Part shown: in pieces, positions 26,034-35,023 of the stretch
How positions within the stretch are numbered: the stretch's first letter is position 1
How the letters are laid out: each line of letters starts with the position of its first letter
Assembly (NCBI GenBank): GCA_947446025.1
Contig: CANFEY010000003.1
Location: 1 to 64,000 of the forward strand
Direction: 5' to 3'
Source of the DNA: Bryobacterales bacterium
GTDB taxonomy: Bacteria > Acidobacteriota > Terriglobia > Bryobacterales > Bryobacteraceae
Length of the DNA stretch: 64,000 bases
Notes under the pieces: model-generated
Database searches by the model: none
Told to the model about the DNA's origin: nothing
Seen by the model: only the letters and a program-made list of their open reading frames with translations
Made by a program: the position numbers and the translations under genes

Positions 26034-26567
26034 TTAGTCGGACACTTTCAGTTTATCCAAGATGTGAAATAGCGGTACAGCGACCAGCGCGTTGAGCACG
26101 GCCATCAGCAGGGTTTGGGGCAGTTCCAGGGTGATAGGCTGGCCTAGGAGCGCGCGGCCCAGAACCCAGTAGAAGAACTGATGGAAGATGAAGAAGAAAC
26201 ACGCTAGAACCAGCCGGGAACCCGGGGTTTCCACATCCATGCGCTGGCTGGCGGTACCCGCGAAATAGCCCACCAGGGTCTTCACCATCCCGAACATGCC
26301 GAGCGGGTTGGCGGAGAGCGAATCCTGCGCGAGTCCAATCGCCGCACCGAGCAGCACCCCGGAAGTGGGCGAACGGCGCATGAGGGAGAAGTACACCGTG
26401 ACGAGCAGCGGCAGTTCCAAGTAAGAGAGATAACCGAGGAAGCGCGGCACGTAGACTTGGAACAGAATTGCGCCCAGCGCGATGCCGGCGATGACGACCC
26501 ACTTATAGCGGGCGATCTGATTTTTCTTGCTCCGGGACCCGGAGTAGCCTGCGGTGAAGTCGCTCAT
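26034..26567 (-). CDS. mreD: rod-shape protein MreD
   Basis: The 177-residue inner-membrane protein has about five hydrophobic helices (VVIAGIALGAILFQVYV, LPLLVTVYFSLMRRSP, LLGAAIGLAQDSLSANPLG). The conserved G.AQD motif and position right after mreC identify it as MreD, a member of the elongasome that connects MreC to the membrane machinery. Its ATG overlaps the mreC stop (ATGA). Its gene is followed by mrdA 24 bases on. Confidence 0.9.
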   Translation of the reverse strand: MSDFTAGYSGSRSKKNQIARYKWVVIAGIALGAILFQVYVPRFLGYLSYLELPLLVTVYFSLMRRSPTSGVLLGAAIGLAQDSLSANPLGMFGMVKTLVGYFAGTASQRMDVETPGSRLVLACFFFIFHQFFYWVLGRALLGQPITLELPQTLLMAVLNALVAVPLFHILDKLKVSD

Positions 26568-27562
26568 GGTTTGGGCGGGGAGGGCTTGGGTGCCGCGGGT
26601 GGCACGGCGCTGGCAACTTTGCCGCGATGGCCGTCCACGATGCGGTCGGCGTCGGTGGCCACGGGTCCGCTTTGGGCGGCTTGGACGGTGGCTTCGGCGG
26701 GCGGCGGGGTTTGCAGCGAGAGCGCCTCAGCGGCAGGCGCGTCGGGGATGGGTGCGTGTGCGCCTTCGATGACGATTTGGACAACTTCGGCGCCTTGGGC
26801 CAGGCCGGCAAGCTTGACATGGATGTCCTTTCGGCGAAGGCCTTGCTTGACGGAGGTGACGGGTCCCACGGGAACGCCGCGCGGGAAGATGAAGTCGCTG
26901 CCGGAGGTGAAGAACCATTCGTCCTGGTCGACGGGTTGCTCGTTCTGGATGAAGTCGACAATCGCGGAACTGCCCTGTCCGCGCAGGGTTCCTTGCACGC
27001 GGTTTTTTTGCGAGACGACGCCGGCGGCGAACAGGGGATCGGTGGCCAGCAGGACCATGGATGCGGACGGATACACGGCGGTGATTTTGCCCGCGATGCC
27101 GGTGGGCGTGATCACCGCCATCTCCTTGAGTATCCCTTGCTCTGAGCCCACATCCACCCAGACGTTGGAGCCGGAACCGGTGGTGTTCATAAACATCCGG
27201 GCTTCCACGGTTTTCATGGGCGTCTGCTTCTTGAACAGGGCCAGGGCTTCGGCACGCTGGGCGGTTTCGAGTTCGGCGCGCATGCGTTGATTTTCGAGTT
27301 GCGCGGAGGCGAGCGTTTTTTGCAACTGCTCATTTTCCTGGCGGACGTTGAGCAGCAGTAAGTAGTCGTCAACGAAGTTGGATGCGCCGCTGCGTCCGGC
27401 TTCCAGCACACGCGCGAACGGCGTGACGGCACCCACGGCCCAAACGCGGATCAGGCGGACGTCCTGGTTGTTCCGCACCTGGAACGCCAGCAGCCCGAGT
27501 TGCGCAACAATCACCACCAGCAGCACGGTGAGGTGACGATAGCGGTAGAGCAGCAGATCCAT
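26564..27562 (-). CDS. mreC: rod-shape protein MreC
   Basis: The 332-residue MreC has one N-terminal membrane helix (HLTVLLVVIVAQLGLLAFQV), a coiled coil (residues about 75-110, LNVRQENEQLQKTLASAQLE), and the periplasmic beta-barrel domain (GSGSNVWVDVGSEQGILKEM, GIAGKITAVYPSASMVLLATD). It scaffolds PBP2 in the periplasm. The C-terminus (about 45 residues) is Pro/Ala-rich and probably disordered. It starts 6 bases after mreB and overlaps mreD by 4 bases. Confidence 0.93.
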   Translation of the reverse strand: MDLLLYRYRHLTVLLVVIVAQLGLLAFQVRNNQDVRLIRVWAVGAVTPFARVLEAGRSGASNFVDDYLLLLNVRQENEQLQKTLASAQLENQRMRAELETAQRAEALALFKKQTPMKTVEARMFMNTTGSGSNVWVDVGSEQGILKEMAVITPTGIAGKITAVYPSASMVLLATDPLFAAGVVSQKNRVQGTLRGQGSSAIVDFIQNEQPVDQDEWFFTSGSDFIFPRGVPVGPVTSVKQGLRRKDIHVKLAGLAQGAEVVQIVIEGAHAPIPDAPAAEALSLQTPPPAEATVQAAQSGPVATDADRIVDGHRGKVASAVPPAAPKPSPPKP

Positions 27563-27568
27563 ACGTCT

Positions 27569-28609
<1,041 letters not shown>

Positions 28610-28684
28610 TCAAGCGCGGTCGCAGCGTGCCTTTGGCTCCGCGCTTACGCGACTGGCTTCCCCACGGCTTGCTCCCGCCATTTG

Positions 28685-28713
28685 AAAGTACCATATGGGG
28701 GATGGAGGGTCAA
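28685..28713 (-). promoter_or_regulatory. sigma-70-type promoter of the mreB operon
   Basis: On the minus strand, TTGACC (28713-28708) and TACTTT (28690-28685) are separated by exactly 17 bases. Transcription would begin near 28678, about 85 bases before the mreB start. It is the best two-part promoter seen in the window. Confidence 0.65.
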
Positions 28714-28717
28714 CGTT

Positions 28718-28748
28718 TTGAATTATTTACAGAGATTTGAGATAGAGT
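28718..28748 (+). promoter_or_regulatory. putative leaderless promoter of the GNAT pseudogene
   Basis: TTGAAT (28718-28723) and TAGAGT (28743-28748) are 19 bases apart; the -10 ends 7 bases before the ATG at 28756. It overlaps the mreB promoter region on the other strand. Confidence 0.4.
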
Positions 28749-28755
28749 GGAACGA

Positions 28756-29282
28756 ATGCGGTCTATGAATGACACGCCTCGCGTCCGCCCGCTGAACTCC
28801 GGGATCTGCCTGCACTCACGGAAATCGTAAATTACTACGTCCTCCACTCCCACGCCACCTTTGATATCAGGCCCTTCACGGCTGACCAGCGTTTGCCGTG
28901 GTTCCAAGAACACTCCGCTGGGAAGCGCCATCAGATGCTGGTCGCGGAGGACCCCGCCGTGGGCGTTACCGGTTTTGCGTGTTCTGGGAGACACAGGGCA
29001 AAAGAGGCTTACAACACCACGGTGGAAACCAGCGTCTATTGCCGAAAGGACTGGGCCGGGCCCGGTTTGGGCAGGCTGCTCTATTCGTCGCTGTTCGAGG
29101 CGCTAGCGGGGGAAGACATCCATCGCATGGTAGCGGGCATCGCCCAACCGAACCAGGCATCGAACGCGCTCCCCCAGCGGCTGGGCTTCCATGTCATAGG
29201 CACGTACACGCAGGTGGGCCGGAAGTTCGGCAAGTATTGGGACGTGCTGTGGATGGAGCGGCCGCAGCAGCCCCGCTCGTAA
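28756..29282 (+). pseudogene. GNAT acetyltransferase (phosphinothricin-type), frameshifted near its N-terminus
   Basis: The body of the protein is a GNAT of the phosphinothricin/methionine-sulfone acetyltransferase type (TSVYCRKDWAGPGLGRLLYSSLFEAL, NALPQRLGFHVIGTY). The expected N-terminus is split across two frames: MRSMNDTPRVRP from the ATG at 28756, then AELRDLPALTEIVNYYVLHS in the next frame. One missing base near 28788-28793 explains the shift. Without that base the product would be about 175 residues. A shorter product could start at TTG 28893, but it would lose the first strand and helix. The normal role would be acetylation of a small amine; here it is probably inactive. Confidence 0.7.
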
Positions 29283-29299
29283 TGCAACCGGGAGCATTC

Positions 29300-29305
29300 T
29301 ATACT
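29300..29305 (+). promoter_or_regulatory. putative leaderless -10 element (TATACT) for the double hydrolase gene
   Basis: TATACT ends 6 bases before the ATG at 29312. No Shine-Dalgarno sequence lies at a usable distance. No clear -35 was seen. Confidence 0.45.
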
Positions 29306-29311
29306 GTCCCC

Positions 29312-31219
29312 ATGGCAAATGACGGACTCACGCGGCGGCAGCTAGGTGGACTTGCAGCGGGTGCAGCACTGCTGGGCCCTTTGCAATTGCGGGCGCAGGG
29401 TGGCGATGCGGTGCTCGATATTGCCGAGTGGTCGTATTACTGGTACGGCGTGGAGAAGACGTTGATGGCTCGTGGGACTGCGGTCAACGGGCGGCAGATC
29501 TATGTGGAGCACTGGATTCCGCGGCAGGTGCGGCATCCGTATCCGGTCGTGCTGGTGCATGGGGGCAACCGGCAGGCGAGTGACTGGATGACGACTCCGG
29601 ACGGACGGCGCGGGTGGGTCTCGCTGCTGCTGGAGCAGGGCTACAAGGTCTACATTGTGGACCGGCCCGGGCAAGGGCGGGTTCCGTATCATCCGTGGCT
29701 GCATGGGAATTATGCGGCGCAGGCTCCCACGTTTGAAGCGGCGGCGCGCGAGGTTGCGAGTTCGCAATGGCCGGGGACGGGGGATGCTGCGAGTCCTGAG
29801 GTGGCGCAGTTTGTTGCGGCGTCGTGCCAGGCGATGCCGCGCAATGCGGTCACGCAAGCGACCTGGACATCGCGGGGCGTGATGTTACTGGAGGATATCG
29901 GTCCAGCGATCTTTGTGACGCATGGCGATGGGGCGGCGTTCGCCTACGGGACGGCGGGTGCGCGACCGGAGCTGGTGAAGGGGATCGTCGCGGTGTCGCA
30001 ACCGGCGAACACGCAGCCTGCGGGGTTGCGCGTGCCAGTGCTGGCTTTCGTGACGCCTGCCGGCCATGGCGCGTATCCGCACCTGGAGAAGAACAACCGC
30101 GAGGTGCTGCGGCCGATTCTAGAATGGATGTCCGCGACGGCAGAGGCGGGTGTTCTGGCGAAGGTTGCTGATGGCATCGACCCGGCGCGCAATGTGGAAT
30201 CGACGGGGTTCAAGCTGGCTTCGCAAGGGCACTTCTGGGTGGGCGTGCAGCGCAAGACGATGCCATACGGGACCATTCCGATGGGGCAGATGTTTGTGCA
30301 GTACATCAAGCCGGCGGAGAAGAAGCATCCGTTGCCGATTGTGATGGTGCATGGAGGCGGCGGGCAAGGCTGCCACATGATGGGGATCGGTAGGCGTCCC
30401 GGGTGGGTGCATTTCTTCGTGCAGGCGGGCTACGACGTTTACTGGGTGGACCGGCCGAGTTATGGGCGGTCAACGTATCACCCGGACGCGCTGGGTCCGA
30501 GCCATTTGCCGATTGTTCCTGCGTATGAAGGCCTCATCATCGCCAACAATGTGTTCAACACCGCGCAGTGGCCCGGTCCCGGCGGCATGGACGATCCCAT
30601 GATCGGCCAGTTCATGGCCAACGAGCGCGGCAACATCAGCGACGAAGCCCTGCACAGCAGTCTGGTCTGGCCCGGCGGCGCGGAACTGCTCGACAAGATC
30701 GGTCCCAGCATTGTGTTCGGCCACGCCTTCGGCGGCTTCTTCGGCTGGGGCGTCGCGGACCGCAGACCCGACTTGGTGCGCGGCATCGTCTGCATGGAGA
30801 TCAATAGCAACCCGTTCGTGGGCCAGTTCCGATGGGGGTTGACGGCGGCTCCGATGACGTATGATCCACCGGTGAATGATCCGGCTGAGTTCCGGTTGGT
30901 GGACGTAACGCCTCCGCCGGATATGCCGCGGCCGGTAGTGTCGCCGTATCGAATGCAGGCAGAGCCGGCCCGCAAGTGGAAGAACCTGATCGGCAAGAAG
31001 GTGGCGTGGGTGACCAGCGAATACGGTGCCGGCGGATCACCCGTGGCGCAGGTCGCGTTCCTGAAGCAGGTCGGCTTGGACACCACGATGCTGCGCCTGC
31101 GCGATTTCGGGATCCACGGCAACGGGAATCTGATGCTGATGGAGAAGAACAACCACGAAGTTTACCGCGTGGTGCAGGATTGGCTGGACCAGAACGTACC
31201 GGAGAACCGCAGGTTGTAG
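29312..31219 (+). CDS. exported tandem alpha/beta-hydrolase protein lacking both nucleophile serines
   Basis: The 635-residue protein starts with a Tat-like signal (LTRRQLGGLAAGAALLGPL). It contains two related alpha/beta-hydrolase domains: residues about 40-315 (VVLVHGGNRQASDW, VYIVDRPGQGRVPYHP) and about 320-632 (IVMVHGGGGQGCHMM, VYWVDRPSYGRSTYHPD). At the nucleophile elbow, where active relatives have T-H-S-x-G-G, domain 1 reads THGDGAA (Gly205) and domain 2 reads GHAFGG (Ala472). Both serines are therefore missing, while the oxyanion-side HGG motifs and a C-terminal His (FGIHGNG) remain. It may be a binding protein or use another chemistry. An upstream in-frame extension overlapping the GNAT gene was rejected in favour of the signal-peptide start. 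Confidence 0.82.
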   Translation: MANDGLTRRQLGGLAAGAALLGPLQLRAQGGDAVLDIAEWSYYWYGVEKTLMARGTAVNGRQIYVEHWIPRQVRHPYPVVLVHGGNRQASDWMTTPDGRRGWVSLLLEQGYKVYIVDRPGQGRVPYHPWLHGNYAAQAPTFEAAAREVASSQWPGTGDAASPEVAQFVAASCQAMPRNAVTQATWTSRGVMLLEDIGPAIFVTHGDGAAFAYGTAGARPELVKGIVAVSQPANTQPAGLRVPVLAFVTPAGHGAYPHLEKNNREVLRPILEWMSATAEAGVLAKVADGIDPARNVESTGFKLASQGHFWVGVQRKTMPYGTIPMGQMFVQYIKPAEKKHPLPIVMVHGGGGQGCHMMGIGRRPGWVHFFVQAGYDVYWVDRPSYGRSTYHPDALGPSHLPIVPAYEGLIIANNVFNTAQWPGPGGMDDPMIGQFMANERGNISDEALHSSLVWPGGAELLDKIGPSIVFGHAFGGFFGWGVADRRPDLVRGIVCMEINSNPFVGQFRWGLTAAPMTYDPPVNDPAEFRLVDVTPPPDMPRPVVSPYRMQAEPARKWKNLIGKKVAWVTSEYGAGGSPVAQVAFLKQVGLDTTMLRLRDFGIHGNGNLMLMEKNNHEVYRVVQDWLDQNVPENRRL

Positions 31220-31260
31220 AATAGTGGAGTTACGCTCGTATTCTGAGGAGTCTCTCATCC

Positions 31261-32517
31261 ATGACACGCACGACCCTGTTTCTACTGGTGACGATCATCC
31301 CCACGGTGGCCTCTGCCAGCGTGGCGAGCTTCGCCACTACCAGCCAAATCGTGACATACACCGGCCAGGGACCCGACGCCACCGGGCGCAACCGATACCT
31401 GGTTTCCTGGGGGACCTGCGTATTTGAAAGTGGAATCAGCACCTGCACCGTTAGCGGTCCTTTCACAGGTGTAGGAGTCGGCGGGACCATCAAGATGGTT
31501 CTTGCCTACTCCGGCAACGGACCGTCGCCGTTAACAGCTTCGGCGGCCCCAGGCAGCGATTTCGTGAGCTTTGCATTGTCCAGTGGCTCCTTCTTAGTCA
31601 CGCTGACCCAGAACAACGGTGCGACGAATACGTTCTACCAACCCTCCATTAGCACTATTTTTAACAGTCCTACTTGCACGGGGTCCCCGGTGTGTTCGGT
31701 GAGCCAGGTGGGGGCGCGGTCGAATGCGACCGTGACGGGAACTTTGAATGGCACCTTCGACGCAACGCCGATTATCCGGTCCTCACAGGGAGTTATCAGC
31801 GCGAGTGCGTTCGGAGGATACTCCGCCGTTGCTCCGGGGTCATGGATGGAAGTTTACGGGACAAACTTAGCTACGGTGCTATTCCAGGAATGGGCCGGCT
31901 CCGATTTCGTCGGCACGCTTGCGCCCACAACCGTCGGAGGCAGCAGGGTGACCATCGGCGGCTTGCCTGCCTACGTGAATTTCGTTAGTCCGGAGCAGAT
32001 GAATGCGCAGGTGCCTTCGGGAGTGGCCTCCGGGCCGCAGCCTGTGGTTGTGACGACGGCTGGGGGAGCCAGCGTGGCCTAGACCATCACCGTCAACCCT
32101 GTGCAGCCTGGCCTGCTTGCGCCAGCCGTATTCAACTTGGCGGCAGGTCAATATGTCGCTGCGCTTTTCCCTGATGCGGTGACGTTCGTATTGCCTCCCG
32201 TTTCGGGAGCGCCCACGGCCCGCGCTAAGCCAGGTGACACGATCACAATCTATGGAGTCGGTTTCGGGAGCGTAACGCCGGATAGTCCCGCTGGACGAAT
32301 TGTGAACCAGTCAAACGCTTTGGCCAAGACGTTCCGCGCCTCGATTGGCGGCGTGCAGGCGAACGTGACCTACTCGGGGCTGGCTGGCGGATTCCTCGGT
32401 CTGTATCAATTCAATGTTGTGGTCCCGAATGTTCCGGCCAATGATGCAACCTCGTTCACTTATACACTGGACGGCGCAGCGGGCCCTCAGAACCTGATCA
32501 TCGCGATACGGAACTAA
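31261..32517 (+). pseudogene. secreted TIGR03437-domain protein with in-frame TAG
   Basis: The frame encodes a 418-codon protein with signal peptide (MTRTTLFLLVTIIPTVASA), an N-terminal beta-rich domain (residues about 20-165), and the Solibacter-type C-terminal domain (SWMEVYGTNLA, YVNFVSPEQMNAQVPSG, IYGVGFGSVTPDSP, GLYQFNVVVPNVP). A TAG at 32080-32082 interrupts it between GGASVA and TITVNPVQPG; the frame is otherwise intact on both sides. The stop removes the last third of the domain. Either the gene is recently dead, a truncated 273-residue product is made, or the base is an error. A GAGGAG site precedes the ATG. Confidence 0.8.
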
Positions 32518-32582
32518 GCGGTGTCGCGCATGCAGGGCTGGATCAGAACGTGCCGGAAATGGGGCGCGCTGAGTATGTAAGC

Positions 32583-32598
32583 CTGCTCATATGAGCAG
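32583..32598. promoter_or_regulatory. 16-bp perfect palindrome spanning the antitoxin start codon
   Basis: CTGCTCATATGAGCAG is a perfect palindrome centred on the start codon region (ATG at 32591). A TATGTA -10 candidate lies at 32574-32579. Ribbon-helix-helix antitoxins repress their own operons through such sites, so this is a likely operator that would block the start of transcription directly. Confidence 0.6.
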
Positions 32599-32833
32599 CC
32601 ACCGCTTGCAAGTCCTGATCCCGCCTGAAATGGACGCGCAGATTGACAAAGCCTCGCAGCGGACGCGCATGTCCAAGGGCGAATGGGTGCGCCGGGCGAT
32701 CAAGGAAGCGCTGCGGCCTCCGGCGGGCAAGGCGGCCAAGTGGGAAGATCCGGTGGCTAAGCGGGCGAAGCTCGGCGCGCCCACGGGAGATATCAAAGCG
32801 ATGTTGGCGCAGACGGAGCGGGGGCGGCAATGA
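32591..32833 (+). CDS. ribbon-helix-helix antitoxin (VapB-like)
   Basis: The 80-residue protein has an N-terminal ribbon-helix-helix domain (RLQVLIPPEMDAQIDKASQ, then SKGEWVRRAIKEALR), the DNA-binding fold of CopG/Arc-type antitoxins, followed by a polar tail that would wrap the toxin. It overlaps the PIN-domain toxin gene by 4 bases (ATGA, 32830-32833), the usual arrangement. The start codon lies in a 16-bp palindrome that may be its own operator. No ribosome site precedes the ATG. Confidence 0.85.
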   Translation: MSSHRLQVLIPPEMDAQIDKASQRTRMSKGEWVRRAIKEALRPPAGKAAKWEDPVAKRAKLGAPTGDIKAMLAQTERGRQ

Positions 32834-33231
32834 AGGTGTTTGTCGACTCGAATATTCCGATGTACGGGGCCGGAGGGGCGCACAAGAATCGTGATACGGC
32901 GCGCCGGTTTCTGGACCGGGTGAGCGCCCGAGAGGTGGAGGCATGCACCAGTTCGGATGCCTTGCAGGAGATCCTGTTGCGCTCCGCGGCCTTGGGGAAG
33001 CCGGACCTGGCGCGGCAGGTGTACGATTTGTTCGTTGAAATTTGCCCGGTGGTACCGCAGGTGACGCTGGCGGATATAGACCGTGCCCGGGATCTGTTGT
33101 GCGACGGCAGTCCGGTGGCAAGCCGCGTGGCGCTGCACGCGGCTGTGATGCTGAACCACCGGATTGAATGGGTGGCGACGTTTGACGAAGGGTTCGACAA
33201 AATTCCGGGGCTACGGCGGATGAAGCTGTAG
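32830..33231 (+). CDS. PIN-domain ribonuclease toxin (VapC-like)
   Basis: The 133-residue protein is a PIN-domain nuclease: MKVFVDSNIPMY carries the first acidic residue (D6), SSDALQEILLR a second, and the C-terminal region VATFDEGFDKIPG the last pair of Asp residues. VapC toxins cut specific RNAs, often initiator tRNA or 23S rRNA, and are neutralised by the antitoxin from the overlapping upstream gene. The target here is unknown. It lies 6 bases from the convergent dioxygenase gene stop. Confidence 0.88.
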   Translation: MKVFVDSNIPMYGAGGAHKNRDTARRFLDRVSAREVEACTSSDALQEILLRSAALGKPDLARQVYDLFVEICPVVPQVTLADIDRARDLLCDGSPVASRVALHAAVMLNHRIEWVATFDEGFDKIPGLRRMKL

Positions 33232-33237
33232 TCGCGG

Positions 33238-34530
33238 CTAGCGGCGGTCTGTGCTATTCGGTAGCGCGTCGGTTCCGGCCACCGAATACGTCACGGCGGC
33301 GTTGCGGGTCTTTTGGAACTCGGGCACGGTCTGGCCGCGCATGGCGGCGTAGATGTCGATATTGCCGACGCCGACGACGGCACCGAGCTTCTCGAGCATG
33401 AAGAAGATGACTCCGTAGTGGATCATGCCGCGCCAGTTCAGAGTGCGGACCAGTTCCTTCTCTTCTTCGGTGAGGCCGGAGGTGGCGAATAGCGCTTCCT
33501 TGTCGGCGCGGAACTTGGCGCGCCATTCAGGATTCGTCAGGCTGTGTAGAAACTTGTTGAGCCGGTACGCTTTCACGCTGCGGTCGAGCGTGTAGGGATA
33601 CGTGCCCGCCAGCTTTTCGATACCTGCAAGCTGGTGGTTGATGCGATCCGTGTATGCGGAGTCGGGCTTGGCCTGCTCGCCGTCGTTTTCGTAGATAGCG
33701 GTGGCGATGGCGGTCATGCTGGGCAGGTAGTAGCTTTGGTGAAGCTTCTTCACCTTGGGCGAAAGCGCGCCGCGCATCACCAGCCACATGATGATCTCAG
33801 AGCCTTCCATGCCGCCCTTTTCGGCGTATTCGGCGATGGTGACCTGGGTGAGTTTTTCGGGATCTTTTTCGAGCAGGTCGAGGAACTCCATGTCCCATTC
33901 GGTGTTATTGAAGCCGCAGCGTTCGCCGTGGACCTGATGCGAAAGGCCGCCTGTGGCGACCAGCACGACGCCGAGGTCTTCGGGGTAGCTTTCAATGGCT
34001 TTGCGCAGGCTCTGGCCTAGTTTGTAGCAGCGCTTGGCGGAGGGTATGGGGAATTCAAGCACGCCGATTTGCAGCGGGACGATGGCTCCGGGCCAGTCGT
34101 TCTTCTGCGGGCCTTGATCGTGCGGCCAGAGGATGGAGAGCGGCGAGAAGCAGCCGTGGTCGAGTTTCTTGTCCTGGAAATAGGAGAGGTCAAATTCATC
34201 GGCGACCAGGCCGGAGGCGATGTGGTGCGCAAGTTTTGCATGGCCGCGAACGCCGGGCAGATCACGCGGACCTCCGCCTTCGTCCGCAACTTCGTAACGG
34301 TCACCGATGCCGAGGGCGAATTGCGAGTAGTGATCGAAGAAGAAGCTGGTGACATGGTCGTTGAAAATCATGAGGAGCACGTCGGGCTTCTTCGCGGCGA
34401 GCCAGGCCTGGACGGGTTTGTAGGCCTCGAAGATGGGGGCCCAGACGGGATCCGCCTCTTTGTGGGCATCGAGGGCGAAACCAATGGTGGGTGTGTGTGA
34501 GCTGGCGACGGCGCCAAGAATTCTTGCCAT
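33238..34530 (-). CDS. gallate/protocatechuate-type extradiol dioxygenase, fused LigB-LigA form
   Basis: The 430-residue protein fuses the two subunits of class III extradiol dioxygenases. Residues 1-285 are the catalytic LigB-like part: His12 (SSHTP), His59 (NDH) and Glu242 fit the Fe(II) ligands, and His124 and His198 (GGLSHQ) fit the acid-base residues. Residues about 315-420 are LigA-like (AYRLNKFLHSLTNPEWRA, LNWRGMIHYGVIFFMLE). This layout is that of gallate dioxygenases (DesB/GalA), which open the ring of gallate to 4-oxalomesaconate; a protocatechuate or related substrate is also possible. It is preceded by two small membrane protein genes and by its own possible leaderless promoter. 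Confidence 0.87.
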   Translation of the reverse strand: MARILGAVASSHTPTIGFALDAHKEADPVWAPIFEAYKPVQAWLAAKKPDVLLMIFNDHVTSFFFDHYSQFALGIGDRYEVADEGGGPRDLPGVRGHAKLAHHIASGLVADEFDLSYFQDKKLDHGCFSPLSILWPHDQGPQKNDWPGAIVPLQIGVLEFPIPSAKRCYKLGQSLRKAIESYPEDLGVVLVATGGLSHQVHGERCGFNNTEWDMEFLDLLEKDPEKLTQVTIAEYAEKGGMEGSEIIMWLVMRGALSPKVKKLHQSYYLPSMTAIATAIYENDGEQAKPDSAYTDRINHQLAGIEKLAGTYPYTLDRSVKAYRLNKFLHSLTNPEWRAKFRADKEALFATSGLTEEEKELVRTLNWRGMIHYGVIFFMLEKLGAVVGVGNIDIYAAMRGQTVPEFQKTRNAAVTYSVAGTDALPNSTDRR

Positions 34531-34537
34531 AAGATCC

Positions 34538-34543
34538 AGTCTA
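34538..34543 (-). promoter_or_regulatory. putative leaderless -10 element (TAGACT) for the dioxygenase gene
   Basis: On the minus strand TAGACT ends 7 bases before the ATG at 34530, within the 15-base gap after the membrane protein gene. No Shine-Dalgarno sequence is present, so the dioxygenase may be transcribed separately as a leaderless mRNA. Confidence 0.4.
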
Positions 34544-34545
34544 TC

Positions 34546-35013
34546 TTAAACGAATCCGATGGCCCGGCCAGCGGCTCCGGTGAGGAACCACAGGAATTGG
34601 GAGAGAAATCCTGCGATGGGGGCCCAGGCTGGCGGTTGTTCGCTGGCAACGGCCCGCTTGTGCAAGGTGTAGTGAGACACCAGCGCGGCGGTTAGGAAGT
34701 ACATCTTGGGTCCGAAGGCGGAGTTATCGTAGAGCTTACCGCCTTCCGAGGCGAAGAGCATGGCACCGGAAACCAGGATGACCAGGATGCCCCAGTTGAT
34801 GTAGGTGTGGAGTTCGCGGTACATGCGCGCGGCACCGATGCCACCCATCTTGAGGCCCATGAGGCGAAGATCGATCAGGAAGAGCGCACCGAGGAAAACC
34901 GCGAGCGCCAAGATGTGGAATGTCTCAATCAGCGGGAAGGGCCAGGTGCCGCCTTGGATCCATTGACCAACCGCAGTGTTCTCAGCCCATTTGTAGATCG
35001 GATAAGTGTCCAT
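34546..35013 (-). CDS. small polytopic membrane protein, DUF6644-like (copy 2)
   Basis: The 155-residue protein has about four hydrophobic helices (FPLIETFHILALAVFLGALFLIDLRLMG, YINWGILVILVSGAMLFASE, MYFLTAALVSHYTLHKRA, GFLSQFLWFLTGAAGRAIGF). It is a paralogue of the gene just upstream: both share an E..H.L.L....G...L.D.RL.G pattern and a later GxxxFxSE/CSE turn. The DUF6644 label is from memory. Conserved His residues in helices could bind haem or metal (inference). AAGGA precedes the ATG at 35013. Role unknown. Confidence 0.75.
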   Translation of the reverse strand: MDTYPIYKWAENTAVGQWIQGGTWPFPLIETFHILALAVFLGALFLIDLRLMGLKMGGIGAARMYRELHTYINWGILVILVSGAMLFASEGGKLYDNSAFGPKMYFLTAALVSHYTLHKRAVASEQPPAWAPIAGFLSQFLWFLTGAAGRAIGFV

Positions 35014-35023
35014 GCTTGGTTCC

